The notes beneath the pieces were generated by a model. That model searched no databases and was not told the DNA's origin. It saw nothing but the letters and a program-made list of their open reading frames with translations. The translations under genes were made by a program, and so were the position numbers. Below are positions 55,825-64,000 of a DNA stretch of 64,000 nucleotides, piece after piece (position 1 is the first letter of the stretch; each line of letters starts with the position of its first letter). This DNA comes from an uncultured Mucispirillum sp. (GTDB lineage: Bacteria; Chrysiogenota; Deferribacteres; Deferribacterales; Mucispirillaceae): contig CALUWI010000007.1 in the NCBI GenBank assembly GCA_944324465.1, positions 1-64,000 of the forward strand. The letters run 5' to 3'.

Positions 55825-56879
55825 TAGCAAGGATAGCAGCAGTTCAAAGAGAATTACGCAGCCTTGATATTCCTGCAGTTCTCATTACAAATTTAAGTGA
55901 TGTTAAATATTTAAGCGGCTTTACAGGCACAACCGCATATATGCTTGTAGATTTAGAAAAAGCAGTATTTTTTACAGACGGCAGGTACAGCATTCAGGCA
56001 GCTGAAGAAGTTTCTGAAAATATTGTAGTGGAAATTGTAAAAGATTATGCAAGTATTTATACAGAAAGATGTTCTGCTTTTAAAAAAATACTTTTGCAGC
56101 CATCATGTTCTATAAATATAAGTTCAAAAATAGCTGCTCAGGGTGTAGAAATATACCTTGATGAAAAAGATTTTATGCAGAAACTTCGCATGGTAAAAGA
56201 GAATTCAGAAATATCACTGATAAAAGAGCAGTATAATTTAGCAGGCAAAGCCTTTCTTCGTGCATTAAAATCATTTAAATATGAAACAAGTGAAAAATCA
56301 TGGGCTGCAGCCTTAGAATATCACATGAAAATGCTTGGAGCAAAAGGTGAAAGTTTTGAAACTATTGTAGCTTCAGGTGTTCGTGGTGCAATGCCACATG
56401 GAACAGCATCTGCTAAAAAAGTCAGTGAAAATGAGCCTGTGATTATAGATTTTGGAAGCCGCGATATATATACCAGCGATTATACAAGAATGGTGTATGC
56501 AGGAAATGATGCAGAGGTATTAAAAGTGATAGATATTGTCCGCTCAGCTTTAGAAAAAGCAGTGGAAAGTATTTCTGAAGGCATTATGTGCAGTGATATA
56601 GATAATGCTGCCCGCTCTTATATAGAAGAACATGGCTATGGCAAATATTTTAACCATTCATTAGGTCATGGTGTAGGAATAGATGTACATGAACTTCCAG
56701 TCTTAAAGCCAAAAAGCGATTATTTAATTGAAGATAATATGATATTTACAATAGAGCCAGGCATTTATTTGCCAGAAAAGTTTGGTGTACGTTTAGAGCA
56801 GACAGTATTAATAAACAACGGCAAGCCGGAAATTATAAGCTCAGCACTTGATAAATATGTGTATAATTTAGAATGTTAA
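55821..56879 (+). CDS. M24 family aminopeptidase (Xaa-Pro type)
   Basis: 352 residues from the ATG at 55821, overlapping aroQ by 4 nt (ATGA). N-terminal creatinase-like domain (about 1-125) and a pita-bread catalytic domain with metal ligands in IIDFGSRDIYTSDYTRM, HSLGHGVGIDVHE, TIEPGIYLPEKFG and RLEQTVLI. Cleaves N-terminal residues before proline. Found next to aroQ and efp in many bacteria. Confidence 0.93.
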   Translation: MIARIAAVQRELRSLDIPAVLITNLSDVKYLSGFTGTTAYMLVDLEKAVFFTDGRYSIQAAEEVSENIVVEIVKDYASIYTERCSAFKKILLQPSCSINISSKIAAQGVEIYLDEKDFMQKLRMVKENSEISLIKEQYNLAGKAFLRALKSFKYETSEKSWAAALEYHMKMLGAKGESFETIVASGVRGAMPHGTASAKKVSENEPVIIDFGSRDIYTSDYTRMVYAGNDAEVLKVIDIVRSALEKAVESISEGIMCSDIDNAARSYIEEHGYGKYFNHSLGHGVGIDVHELPVLKPKSDYLIEDNMIFTIEPGIYLPEKFGVRLEQTVLINNGKPEIISSALDKYVYNLEC

Positions 56880-57237
56880 AATAATAAAACACTTTTTTAT
56901 CATTGTTCTATTTTTTATCCTAACTGTATAAATCTTTGATGTTATAGGGTTTAATTGTATATCATAGTATATTAATCTAATATTTTTCATTAAAAATACT
57001 ATAATAATAAAGATTTATACATATTTTCTTTAAAAAATAATTTTTCAAGCATAATATTTTTATTTATTAAATTATTTGTTTCATAAAATAACATATTTTT
57101 CTTTACAAAAAACTCACTTTTTATTGCCTTAATAAAATAAATATGCTAGATTAATAAAGTTCAGATTAATAAACTGTTTTATAATCACAATTATCTAAGC
57201 AGTGTCTTCTGCTTTTAGATATAATTTGGAGGGTTAG
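56880..57237 (+). promoter_or_regulatory. Intergenic region with DASS promoter
   Basis: AT-rich gap without a gene. A promoter is visible at 57124-57152: TTGCCT, 17-nt spacer ending in an extended TGC, then TAGATT, giving a leader of about 80 nt. GGAGGG precedes the ATG at 57238. Confidence 0.6.
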
Positions 57238-58773
57238 ATGAAAGAGTATAACACTACTCAGAGGGTAGGTTTATTTTTAGGACCTATCGTTTTTCTTATT
57301 ATGCTGTTTATCACTCCGCCAGAAAGTATGAATCCGTCTGCGATGAAAGTGGCAGCAATTACTACGCTTATGGCAATATGGTGGATAACTGAAGCAGTGC
57401 CTATACCTGCTACATCTTTACTGCCGATTTTGCTTTATCCTTTATTAAATGTAATGGGTGCAAAAGATGTTACAGCAAAATATGCAGACCCTACAATATA
57501 TCTTTTTATTGGTGGTTTCTTTGTTGCTGTTACTATGGAAAGATGGAATCTCCACAGGCGTATTGCATTATACACTATTAAAATGGTTGGTACAAGCCCA
57601 GGCAAAATGACTCTTGGTTTTATGATTGCAACTGGTTTTATTTCCATGTGGGTTTCTAACACAGCTACTGCTATGATGATGGTGCCTATTGGTCTTGCAG
57701 TTATTGCACAGGTTACAGGTATTTCTTCTAAACAGCTTTTAGATGGCACAGTAGGTATTCAGGAACAAAACTTTGGTAAAGGCTTAATGCTTGCAATTGC
57801 TTATGCTGCATCTATTGGTGGTGTTGCAACAATTATTGGTACTCCGCCAAACACTATTATGGTTGGTATGTTAAATACTACTTATGGTCAGACTATCACA
57901 TTCTCTCAATGGATGATGTTTGGTCTGCCGCTTGTAATTATTGTTATGGCTGTTACTTGGTTTCTGCTTGTTAAATTCCTTTTCCCTACAGGCGATTTAA
58001 AACTTGCTAAAGGTAAAGATGTTATTGAGTATGAAATTAAAAAAATGGGACCTATTACAAAACAGGAAATTATAGTACTTGTTGTATTTTTACTTGTTGG
58101 TTTCCTTTGGGTATTTTCTCCAAAACTTAAAACAATATTCCCTAGTTTAAAAGGTGTAAACGATACAGTTATTGCTATGTTTGGTACTATCCTTTTATTT
58201 ACAATACCAGCAGACTGGAAAAAAGGTATATTTATTCTTGACTGGAAAACAGCTGTAAAAATACCTTGGGATATCGTTCTTTTATTTGGTGGTGGTTTTG
58301 CTGTTGCTGCAGGTTTTGAAAAATCAGGTCTTGCTGCATTTATTGCAAAACAGCTTGAGAGCTTAAACGGTATGCATATGTTAATATTTATTACTATTGT
58401 TACACTTTTAGTAGTATTTTTAACAGAAATCACATCAAATACTGCAACTGCTACACTGCTTGTTCCTATTATGGGTGCATCTGCTGTTGCTTTAGGTATC
58501 CACCCTTATGCAACTATCGTTCCTGCATGTGTTGCTGCATCATTTGCATTTATGCTGCCTGTTGCTACACCGCCAAACGCCGTTGTTTTTGGAAGTGGAG
58601 CAGTGCGGATAAAAGATATGGCAAAAGCTGGTCTTGCCTTAAATATTTTTGGTACAATAGTTATCGTAATTTTTGTAATGTATTTAATGCCAGTACTTTG
58701 GGGTATAGATTTAAATACTACACCTGAATGGGCATTAAAAACTGCTGAGGCAGCTGCTGGAGCAGTAAAATAA
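57238..58773 (+). CDS. DASS-family sodium:dicarboxylate symporter
   Basis: 511 residues with about 11-14 membrane segments. Both SNT substrate/sodium motifs are present, WVSNTATAMMMVPIG and EITSNTATATLLVPI, as is ITEAVPIPATSLLPI. Family members take up succinate, fumarate, malate or sulfate with sodium ions. Uptake of C4 acids would suit fumarate respiration, which is an inference. Monocistronic. Confidence 0.93.
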   Translation: MKEYNTTQRVGLFLGPIVFLIMLFITPPESMNPSAMKVAAITTLMAIWWITEAVPIPATSLLPILLYPLLNVMGAKDVTAKYADPTIYLFIGGFFVAVTMERWNLHRRIALYTIKMVGTSPGKMTLGFMIATGFISMWVSNTATAMMMVPIGLAVIAQVTGISSKQLLDGTVGIQEQNFGKGLMLAIAYAASIGGVATIIGTPPNTIMVGMLNTTYGQTITFSQWMMFGLPLVIIVMAVTWFLLVKFLFPTGDLKLAKGKDVIEYEIKKMGPITKQEIIVLVVFLLVGFLWVFSPKLKTIFPSLKGVNDTVIAMFGTILLFTIPADWKKGIFILDWKTAVKIPWDIVLLFGGGFAVAAGFEKSGLAAFIAKQLESLNGMHMLIFITIVTLLVVFLTEITSNTATATLLVPIMGASAVALGIHPYATIVPACVAASFAFMLPVATPPNAVVFGSGAVRIKDMAKAGLALNIFGTIVIVIFVMYLMPVLWGIDLNTTPEWALKTAEAAAGAVK

Positions 58774-58800
58774 TTATAATAATATAATTATATAGATTAA

Positions 58801-58830
58801 AGGCTGTGTGTAAAAGCACAGCCTTTTTTT
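58801..58830 (+). terminator. Terminator of transporter gene
   Basis: Stem AGGCTGTG/CACAGCCT and a T tract. Confidence 0.95.
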
Positions 58831-58937
58831 ATGCTTAAATGATAGTATTAGGCAAAAATTAGACTGTATCATATATTGTAAAAACATAGATGTAATATAT
58901 TATAAATAAAAATAGAAGAATAAATAAGGAGGCATAT

Positions 58938-59969
58938 ATGAAGAAAACTGTTTTATTTATAATATGTTTTTTAATGATTGTTATGGAGGCTAATGCTATG
59001 GCATCAAAACTAACAGAAAAAGAAAAAAGTATAGTAGAAATATCATCTTTTACTTCCAGCGGTAATCAGGAGCAGCTTGTTGTATCTTTAAATAATGCTC
59101 TTGATAATAAAATGACTATTAATGAGATTAATGAAATATTAATCCAAAGCTATGCTTACTGCGGTTTTCCAAGGAGCTTAAATGCTATTGGCACATTTAC
59201 TAATGTAGTAAAGATGAGAAAGGCAAAAGGTATTAAAGATATTCAAGGAGATACACCGAAAGTATTATCATCAAAAGATAACAGGGATGCAATAGGCGAA
59301 AAAACAAGAGAAGAACTTGCAGGCGGTATAGTAAAAGGTGAATGGCAGATATTTGCACCGGGTATTGAGCAGTATTTAAAAGAGCATTTATTTGCAGATA
59401 TTTTTGCAAGGGGTCTGCTTACTCATCAGGAAAGGGAGCTTGCCACAGTTTCATTTTTAGCAGTATTAAGTGGAGCAGAGCCGCAGCTTAAAGCTCATAT
59501 TAATATGGCAAAAAATACAGGTTTAAGTGATGATAAGTTAAATTATACTGTCCAGTATGCTCAGTTTATTACAGAATATAATATGGGTGTATTTAAAAGG
59601 GGTGCAGAAAATACAGCTTATGCAAAATATTTCAAAGGCACAAGCTATCTTGATATGCTATCTACTAATGGTGTAACTGTTGGCAATGTTGTATTTGAGC
59701 CAGGGTGCAGAAATAACTGGCATATTCATCATAAAGGCGGCCAGATTTTACTTGTAACAGGCGGTAACGGCTGGTATCAGGAGTGGGGCAAACCTGCTAG
59801 GAAACTAAAAGCAGGTGATGTGGTAAATATTCCTGCAGGAGTTAAACACTGGCATGGTGCAGCACGCGACAGCTTTTTTGCTCACTTAGCAGTAGAAGTG
59901 CCAGCAGAAGGGGCAAAAAATGAATGGCTTGAGCCTGTAAGTGATGCAGAATACAGTAAATTAAAATAG
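58938..59969 (+). CDS. Secreted CMD-cupin fusion
   Basis: 343 residues. Signal peptide (ends EANA), two carboxymuconolactone decarboxylase/AhpD-like units (about 30-110 and 135-220), then a cupin (about 235-325) with WHIHHKGGQILLVTGGNGWYQEWG and a second motif GVKHWHGAARDSFF, supplying metal-binding histidines. The first CMD unit has only a single cysteine (AYCGF), not the CxxC of AhpD. Related CMD-cupin proteins occur with flavodoxins and aldo/keto reductases as here. GGAGG precedes the start. Confidence 0.88.
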   Translation: MKKTVLFIICFLMIVMEANAMASKLTEKEKSIVEISSFTSSGNQEQLVVSLNNALDNKMTINEINEILIQSYAYCGFPRSLNAIGTFTNVVKMRKAKGIKDIQGDTPKVLSSKDNRDAIGEKTREELAGGIVKGEWQIFAPGIEQYLKEHLFADIFARGLLTHQERELATVSFLAVLSGAEPQLKAHINMAKNTGLSDDKLNYTVQYAQFITEYNMGVFKRGAENTAYAKYFKGTSYLDMLSTNGVTVGNVVFEPGCRNNWHIHHKGGQILLVTGGNGWYQEWGKPARKLKAGDVVNIPAGVKHWHGAARDSFFAHLAVEVPAEGAKNEWLEPVSDAEYSKLK

Positions 59970-59977
59970 GTGAAAAT

Positions 59978-60518
59978 ATGGGAAAAAGAGTGCTTATAAT
60001 ATCAAGCAGTCCAAGAAAAAACGGCAATTCTGATACTTTATGCCACAGTTTTGCCCGCGGTGCAAAAGAAAATGGCAATGAAGTAATAGAAATTTTTACA
60101 AATGCAAAAAAAAATAAACTACTGTAAAGCCTGCGGATACTGCGAAACACATAATGGTGCATGCTCTCAGAACGATGATATGGCAGAAATAATTGATGAA
60201 GTACTTAAAAGCGATGTAATAGTATTTGCAAGCCCTGTATATTTTTATTCTATAAGCGGTCAGTTAAAAACATTAATAGACAGGCTCGTTGCAGTCTATA
60301 CTAAGATTACAGATAAAGAAATATATTACTTATTTACAGCAGCAGAAAATGGCAAAGCCACTTTTGAGAGAGCAGCAGCCTGTATTGACGGACTATGTGA
60401 CTGTTTATCTGGTATAAAAATAAAAGGAATGATTTATGCAGGCGGAGTATGGAAAAAAGGAGAGATAGACTCTACTAAATATATTCAGCAGGCTTATGAT
60501 ATGGGAGCAGCAGTATGA
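59978..60518 (+). pseudogene. Flavodoxin-like NADPH-dependent FMN reductase, frameshifted at A9
   Basis: The ATG at 59978 begins MGKRVLIISSSPRKNGNSD, the FMN phosphate-binding motif of this family, and runs to a stop at about 60126. The family continues in the next frame with INYCKACGYC and FASPVYFYSISGQLKTLIDR to 60518. The switch is at nine A residues (60105-60113). Removing one A would give a single protein of about 179 residues. It may be a true mutation, a sequence error, or corrected by slippage on the A run. Confidence 0.85.
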
Positions 60519-60943
60519 AAAAATTAAGTATAATATTTTGTGCTATGCTCTTTTTTGTAAACTATGCAGGAGCAGAGGAAATGAAAGGCAGTACAGAAAT
60601 AGAGATAATTATAGGAAATGAAAAGGCAGAAGGCATTGTTTATGATAACAATGCAGGTAAAAGTTTTTTAGAACTTCTGCCACTTACTATTAAAATGACA
60701 GATTACAATAATACTGAAAAAATAGGCAAAGTAGGAAATAAAATAAATACTAAAGGCGAGCCGCAGGCTTATGACCCAGATAAATCAGATATTGCTTACT
60801 ATCAGCCATTTGGCAACCTGTGCTTTTTTTACAGGGATTTTGGACTTTCTTACTCACTTTATTCTGTAGGCAAAGTAACAAAGGGCATAGAGATATTTGC
60901 AGGTAAAAATAGTGATTTTGAGATAACTGTAAAAAGGAAATAG
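60515..60943 (+). CDS. Secreted cyclophilin-like domain protein
   Basis: 142 residues: signal peptide (ends YAGA), then a cyclophilin-like fold of the small bacterial type, recognisable by ELLPLTIKMTDY, KGEPQAYDPDKSDIAYYQPFGNLCFFYRDFG and GKVTKGIE. These domains are not proven prolyl isomerases. Overlaps the upstream stop by 4 nt. Confidence 0.85.
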   Translation: MKKLSIIFCAMLFFVNYAGAEEMKGSTEIEIIIGNEKAEGIVYDNNAGKSFLELLPLTIKMTDYNNTEKIGKVGNKINTKGEPQAYDPDKSDIAYYQPFGNLCFFYRDFGLSYSLYSVGKVTKGIEIFAGKNSDFEITVKRK

Positions 60944-60949
60944 TTATTT

Positions 60950-61792
60950 ATGGAATACAGGCAGTTAAGTAACGGCATTAAAATACCTGTACTTGGATAT
61001 GGTCTTTTTATGGTAGACCCCTTAAAAAGTGAAGAATATGTAAGCCAGGCAATAGAAACAGGCTACAGGCTTATTGATACTGCACAAGTATATAATAATG
61101 AAGAAGGTGTTGGAAATGCTGTAAAAAAATCAGGCATAAAACGAGATGAGTTTTTTATAGTATCTAAAATATGGCATACAAATGCAGGATATGAAAGGGC
61201 ATTAAAATCAGTAGAAACATCTTTGAAAAAACTGCAGACAGAATATATTGATTTAATGCTTATACATATGCCTTATAACGATTATTACAGCATATACAGA
61301 GCTTTAGAAAATGCTTATAAAAGCGGTATGGTAAAAAGTATAGGTATAAGCAACTTTGATACAGGAAGATATATTGATATAATATATAACTGTGAAATAA
61401 AACCTGTAATTAATCAAGTAGAAATTCATGTATTTTATCAGCAGGAATATCTGCAGAAAGCTATGCAGGAATATGGTACAGAAATAATGGCATGGGCACC
61501 TTTTGCAGAAGGTAAAAATGACTTTTTTAATAACAGCATATTAAAAAGCGTTGGTGAAAAATATAATAAAACTGCAGCTCAGACAGCATTAAGGTTTTTA
61601 ATACAAAAAGGTATAATTGTAATACCTAAAACAGTAAAAATAGAGCGGATGAAAGAAAACTTTAATATTTTTGATTTTAATATCAGCAGTGAAGATATGC
61701 AGTTAATTAATAGTCTGGATACTAAAAAAGCATTAATTGGAGATTTTACAGATATAGAATATAATAAATATGTATTAAATATTAAGCTGTAG
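60950..61792 (+). CDS. Aldo/keto reductase
   Basis: 280 residues, full family length. NADPH-dependent carbonyl reduction. Tetrad residues lie in LIDTAQVYNNEEGVG (Asp, Tyr), VSKIWH (Lys) and LIHMPY (His). GISNF and the cofactor-binding IPKTVKIERMKEN are present. It ends the 58.9-61.8 kb cluster. The ATG has no ribosome binding site but is 6 nt after the previous stop. Confidence 0.92.
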   Translation: MEYRQLSNGIKIPVLGYGLFMVDPLKSEEYVSQAIETGYRLIDTAQVYNNEEGVGNAVKKSGIKRDEFFIVSKIWHTNAGYERALKSVETSLKKLQTEYIDLMLIHMPYNDYYSIYRALENAYKSGMVKSIGISNFDTGRYIDIIYNCEIKPVINQVEIHVFYQQEYLQKAMQEYGTEIMAWAPFAEGKNDFFNNSILKSVGEKYNKTAAQTALRFLIQKGIIVIPKTVKIERMKENFNIFDFNISSEDMQLINSLDTKKALIGDFTDIEYNKYVLNIKL

Positions 61793-61834
61793 AAAGGCAG
61801 CTTATCCTTCTATTAATCCTAAACCCAAAAGAAA

Positions 61835-61857
61835 AGGGGAGCAAAAACTCCCCTGAA
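61835..61857 (-). terminator. rpsB-tsf terminator
   Basis: Minus strand AGGGGAG/CTCCCCT with a five-T loop, followed by TTTC and TTTT. Confidence 0.9.
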
Positions 61858-61875
61858 ATTTTATATAAGATAATC

Positions 61876-62757
61876 TTATAAACCTGCTTGTTTTCTTACT
61901 TCTTCTGCGAAGTCTTCTTTTTTCTTTTCAATACCTTCGCCAAGCTGATATCTAGTAAAGCGAACAACTTTTTTATCGCCTAAAAGTTTAGCAATACTTT
62001 CATCTGGGTTTTTAACAAATTTTTGGCTTACAAGACAAGATTCTTGTTTAAATTTATTAACCTGACCTTCAACTATTTTTTCAATAATATTATCAGGTTT
62101 GCCACTTTCTTTAGCTTTTTGGATATAGATAGCTTTTTCATGTTCAATAACAGCTGGGTCTAAATCTTTATCACTTACGCAAAGTGGGTTAGCTGCACAG
62201 ATATGGAGAGCAACATCTCTGATAACTTCTTTATCGCTGTCTGTAACATTATCAAATTCAACTAATACACCGATTTTACCGCCTGCATGGATATAAGCTT
62301 CTAATCTGCCAGCAGCATCATATTGAGCAAAACGGCGAACTTTAATATTTTCACCAATTTTTGCAACTTTTTCTGCGATAGTTTTTTCAACTGTAACACC
62401 TTCATAGTCAAGAGCCATTAAAGCGTCCATATCAGCAGGTTTTTTATCAGCAATAAGTTTGCATATATCGTTAGAAAATTTTATAAAATCGTCAGTTTTA
62501 GCAACGAAGTCTGTTTCGCAGTTTACTTCAACGATAGCACCATTTTTTAAATCATTAGAAAGGTAAGTAACAACTAAACCTTCAGCAGCAACTCTGCTTG
62601 ATTTTTTAGCAGCATCAGCTAAACCTTTAGTGCGGAGGAAATCAACAGCTTTTTCTAAATCGCCACCAGTTTCTGCTAATGCTTTTTTGCAGTCCATCAT
62701 GCCTGCGCCAGTTTTTTCACGAAGTTCTTTTACAAGTGATGCAGTAATTTCAGCCAT
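61876..62757 (-). CDS. tsf: Elongation factor Ts
   Basis: 293 residues. N-terminal UBA-like region LVKELREKTGAGMMDCKKAL, then GLADAAKKSSRVAAEG and the core VNCETDFVAKTDDF. Recharges EF-Tu with GTP. Its start codon overlaps or abuts the rpsB stop at 62757. Confidence 0.97.
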   Translation of the reverse strand: MAEITASLVKELREKTGAGMMDCKKALAETGGDLEKAVDFLRTKGLADAAKKSSRVAAEGLVVTYLSNDLKNGAIVEVNCETDFVAKTDDFIKFSNDICKLIADKKPADMDALMALDYEGVTVEKTIAEKVAKIGENIKVRRFAQYDAAGRLEAYIHAGGKIGVLVEFDNVTDSDKEVIRDVALHICAANPLCVSDKDLDPAVIEHEKAIYIQKAKESGKPDNIIEKIVEGQVNKFKQESCLVSQKFVKNPDESIAKLLGDKKVVRFTRYQLGEGIEKKKEDFAEEVRKQAGL

Positions 62758-63560
62758 TATTTCACCTCATCTTCTGGTATATCATCAAGTTCAGCTTCTG
62801 CCATAGAAACTATTTCATTTTCTTCTACATCTTCTTCTTTAGATGCTTCTCTAACTTCGCCAACAAGTTCATCTTCTCTTGACTGTCTGCCTTCGTTGAT
62901 AGCATCAGCAAGTCTGCCTGCGATAAGCTGGCATGCTCTGATAGCATCATCGTTACCAGGGATAGGGAAGTCAACCATTTCTGGGTTGCAGTTAGTGTCA
63001 ACGATAGCAACTATAGGTATACCTAATTTGTGAGCTTCTAACACTGCATTTTGTTCCATATTAATGTCAACAATAAACATAACATCAGGGATATTTTTCA
63101 TATCCTTGATACCGCCTAAGTTTTTCTCTAATTTATCATATTCTTTTTTAAGAAGTGCAGCTTCTTTTTTAGTGAAGCGTTTGATAAAATCAGTAGCAAA
63201 CATTTCTTCTAATTCTTTAAGTCTTGCAACTCTGCCTTTAATAGTATTAAAGTTAGTAAGAGTGCCGCCTAACCAGCGGTTATTAATGTAGTATGCACCG
63301 CACTGCTCTGCAGCTGCTTTAATAGCATCTTGAGCTTGTTTTTTAGTGCCTACAAATAAGAAGTTACAGCCTTGTTTAGCCATATCTCTTGTAAATTCAA
63401 ATGCGTTGTTAAAGCATTGAACAGTTTTTTGAAGGTCAAGAATGTAGATACCATTTCTAGCACCAAAAACATATTTAGACATTTTAGGGTTCCAGCGGTT
63501 AGTTCTGTGACCAAAGTGAACACCTGCTTCTAACAGGCTTTTCATAGAAATATACGACAT
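62757..63560 (-). CDS. rpsB: Ribosomal protein S2
   Basis: 267 residues. [44 protein letters not shown] and [15 protein letters not shown] are typical. A long acidic tail ([25 protein letters not shown]) follows the core. AAAGGAG precedes the ATG. Operon rpsB-tsf. Confidence 0.97.
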   Translation of the reverse strand: MSYISMKSLLEAGVHFGHRTNRWNPKMSKYVFGARNGIYILDLQKTVQCFNNAFEFTRDMAKQGCNFLFVGTKKQAQDAIKAAAEQCGAYYINNRWLGGTLTNFNTIKGRVARLKELEEMFATDFIKRFTKKEAALLKKEYDKLEKNLGGIKDMKNIPDVMFIVDINMEQNAVLEAHKLGIPIVAIVDTNCNPEMVDFPIPGNDDAIRACQLIAGRLADAINEGRQSREDELVGEVREASKEEDVEENEIVSMAEAELDDIPEDEVK

Positions 63561-63695
63561 ATTAAATCTCCTTTAGTTTTTTCTTCCACTGATAAGATTA
63601 AGCACCTTATTTTATAAGGAACACGCCGAGCTCTTATTTTGCCAGTGTGATAAGTCGCAGGGTATATTTTTAATGAAATAATCAGCGATTGTCAA
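63561..63695 (-). promoter_or_regulatory. rpsB promoter and leader
   Basis: Minus strand: TTGACA (63690-63695), 17-nt spacer, TAAAAA (63667-63672). The leader of about 100 nt contains the perfect stem CCTTAT/ATAAGG (63605-63619, loop AAA) and an unusually GC-rich AGCTCGGCGTGT stretch. It may be an S2 autoregulatory site, by analogy with S2 leaders in other bacteria. Confidence 0.6.
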
Positions 63696-63811
63696 GTATT
63701 TTTTACTATCTGGTGGTACCCCATTTTTTAAAACTGCATAGAAAAGTAATTATTTTACAGTAAAATTTGTGTTTTATATTTTCTAATAATATGTATTTTT
63801 ATGATATTTTA

Positions 63812-64000
63812 CACTATCTAACCGCCGTAAATTTCATAAAGCAAACTTTTTGTTATTTCATTCCTTGTACTCCAATTCCTTAAACATTCGCTATTTTTTC
63901 TATCAGCCACTTTTTTTATTTCCTCCTTACTCAGTCGGAAAAAAGTGTCCTCGTAAAAAACACTCGCATAGCTGCAGCAACTCGCTATCGCTCAAAACTT
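63812..64000 (-). repeat. Hairpin element, composite copy, truncated by window end
   Basis: Reading the minus strand, it contains TTTGAGCGATAGCGAGTTGC (as in the copy at 46419), then an inserted module with GCGAGTG, ACGAGGACA and the stem CACTTTTTT/AAAAAAGTG (63908-63947), then GAATGTTTAAGGAATTGGAG and the end GAATGAAATAAC (63852-63863). The flank GGCGG...ATAGT follows. The other end is outside the window. Confidence 0.8.

Noticed and set aside
60102-60518. ORF at 60102 as an independent gene
   Set aside because: Its ATG lies inside the flavodoxin fold, has no ribosome binding site, and lacks the N-terminal FMN motif that is present in the other frame just upstream.

Overview
The window looks like chromosome of a low-GC, Gram-negative host-associated bacterium. 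Evidence is very AT-rich DNA with A/T-ending codons, several signal-peptide proteins with outer-membrane-barrel character, a lipoprotein, a CIRCE-controlled groESL operon and an S-box leader. The gene order pheA-hisC-aroF-tyrA-aroA-cmk-ispH-rpsA, the neighbouring hisZ-purA pair, catalase and a mucinase-like M66 protease suggest a Deferribacterota member close to Mucispirillum. That placement is my inference; there is no 16S gene in the window.

Layout. 1-420: 5S rRNA preceded by two related hairpins. 1.1-4.3 kb: repeat-containing secreted protein, secreted protein, formyltransferase-fold protein. 4.3-7.6 kb (minus): metY-metX-orf operon under a SAM-I riboswitch. 7.8-12.1 kb: envelope proteins, MFS carrier, metallophosphoesterase, MarC. 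12.2-14.2 kb: ridA and catalase. 14.3-19.6 kb: two oligopeptide-type ABC permeases followed by an M66 lipoprotein protease with a lectin tail and an outer-membrane protein. 19.6-23.4 kb: two CZB chemoreceptors and trmI. 23.8-32.5 kb: aromatic amino acid/cmk/ispH/rpsA cluster. 33-38.7 kb: rseP, TetR regulator, class V aminotransferase, hisZ, purA. 39 kb: tRNA Lys-Glu-Val-Asp. 39.5-46.3 kb: small unknowns, ABC-F, OMP, RadC, groESL. 46.7-56.9 kb: murI, RNA uracil methyltransferase, rdgB, a PBP with a degenerate glycosyltransferase half, aroK-aroB, a repeat-bearing TPR protein, aroQ, M24 peptidase. 57.2-61.8 kb: DASS transporter and a small redox cluster containing a frameshifted flavodoxin-like gene. 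61.9-64 kb (minus): rpsB-tsf.

Functionally, two aro clusters supply most of the shikimate pathway and the phenylalanine/tyrosine branch (aroE and aroC are not here). The S-box controls sulfur assimilation into homocysteine. The M66 protease operon and catalase fit life in a mucus layer with oxygen exposure.

The most unusual content is non-coding. A dispersed family of intergenic hairpin elements has at least five sites here. Two 149-nt copies differ by several exact compensatory base-pair changes, and one related module sits inside the metY leader between the riboswitch and the start codon. A second hairpin pair with conserved loops but different stems precedes the 5S gene. Six genes appear to be transcribed as leaderless mRNAs, with a -10 box 5-8 nt before the ATG.
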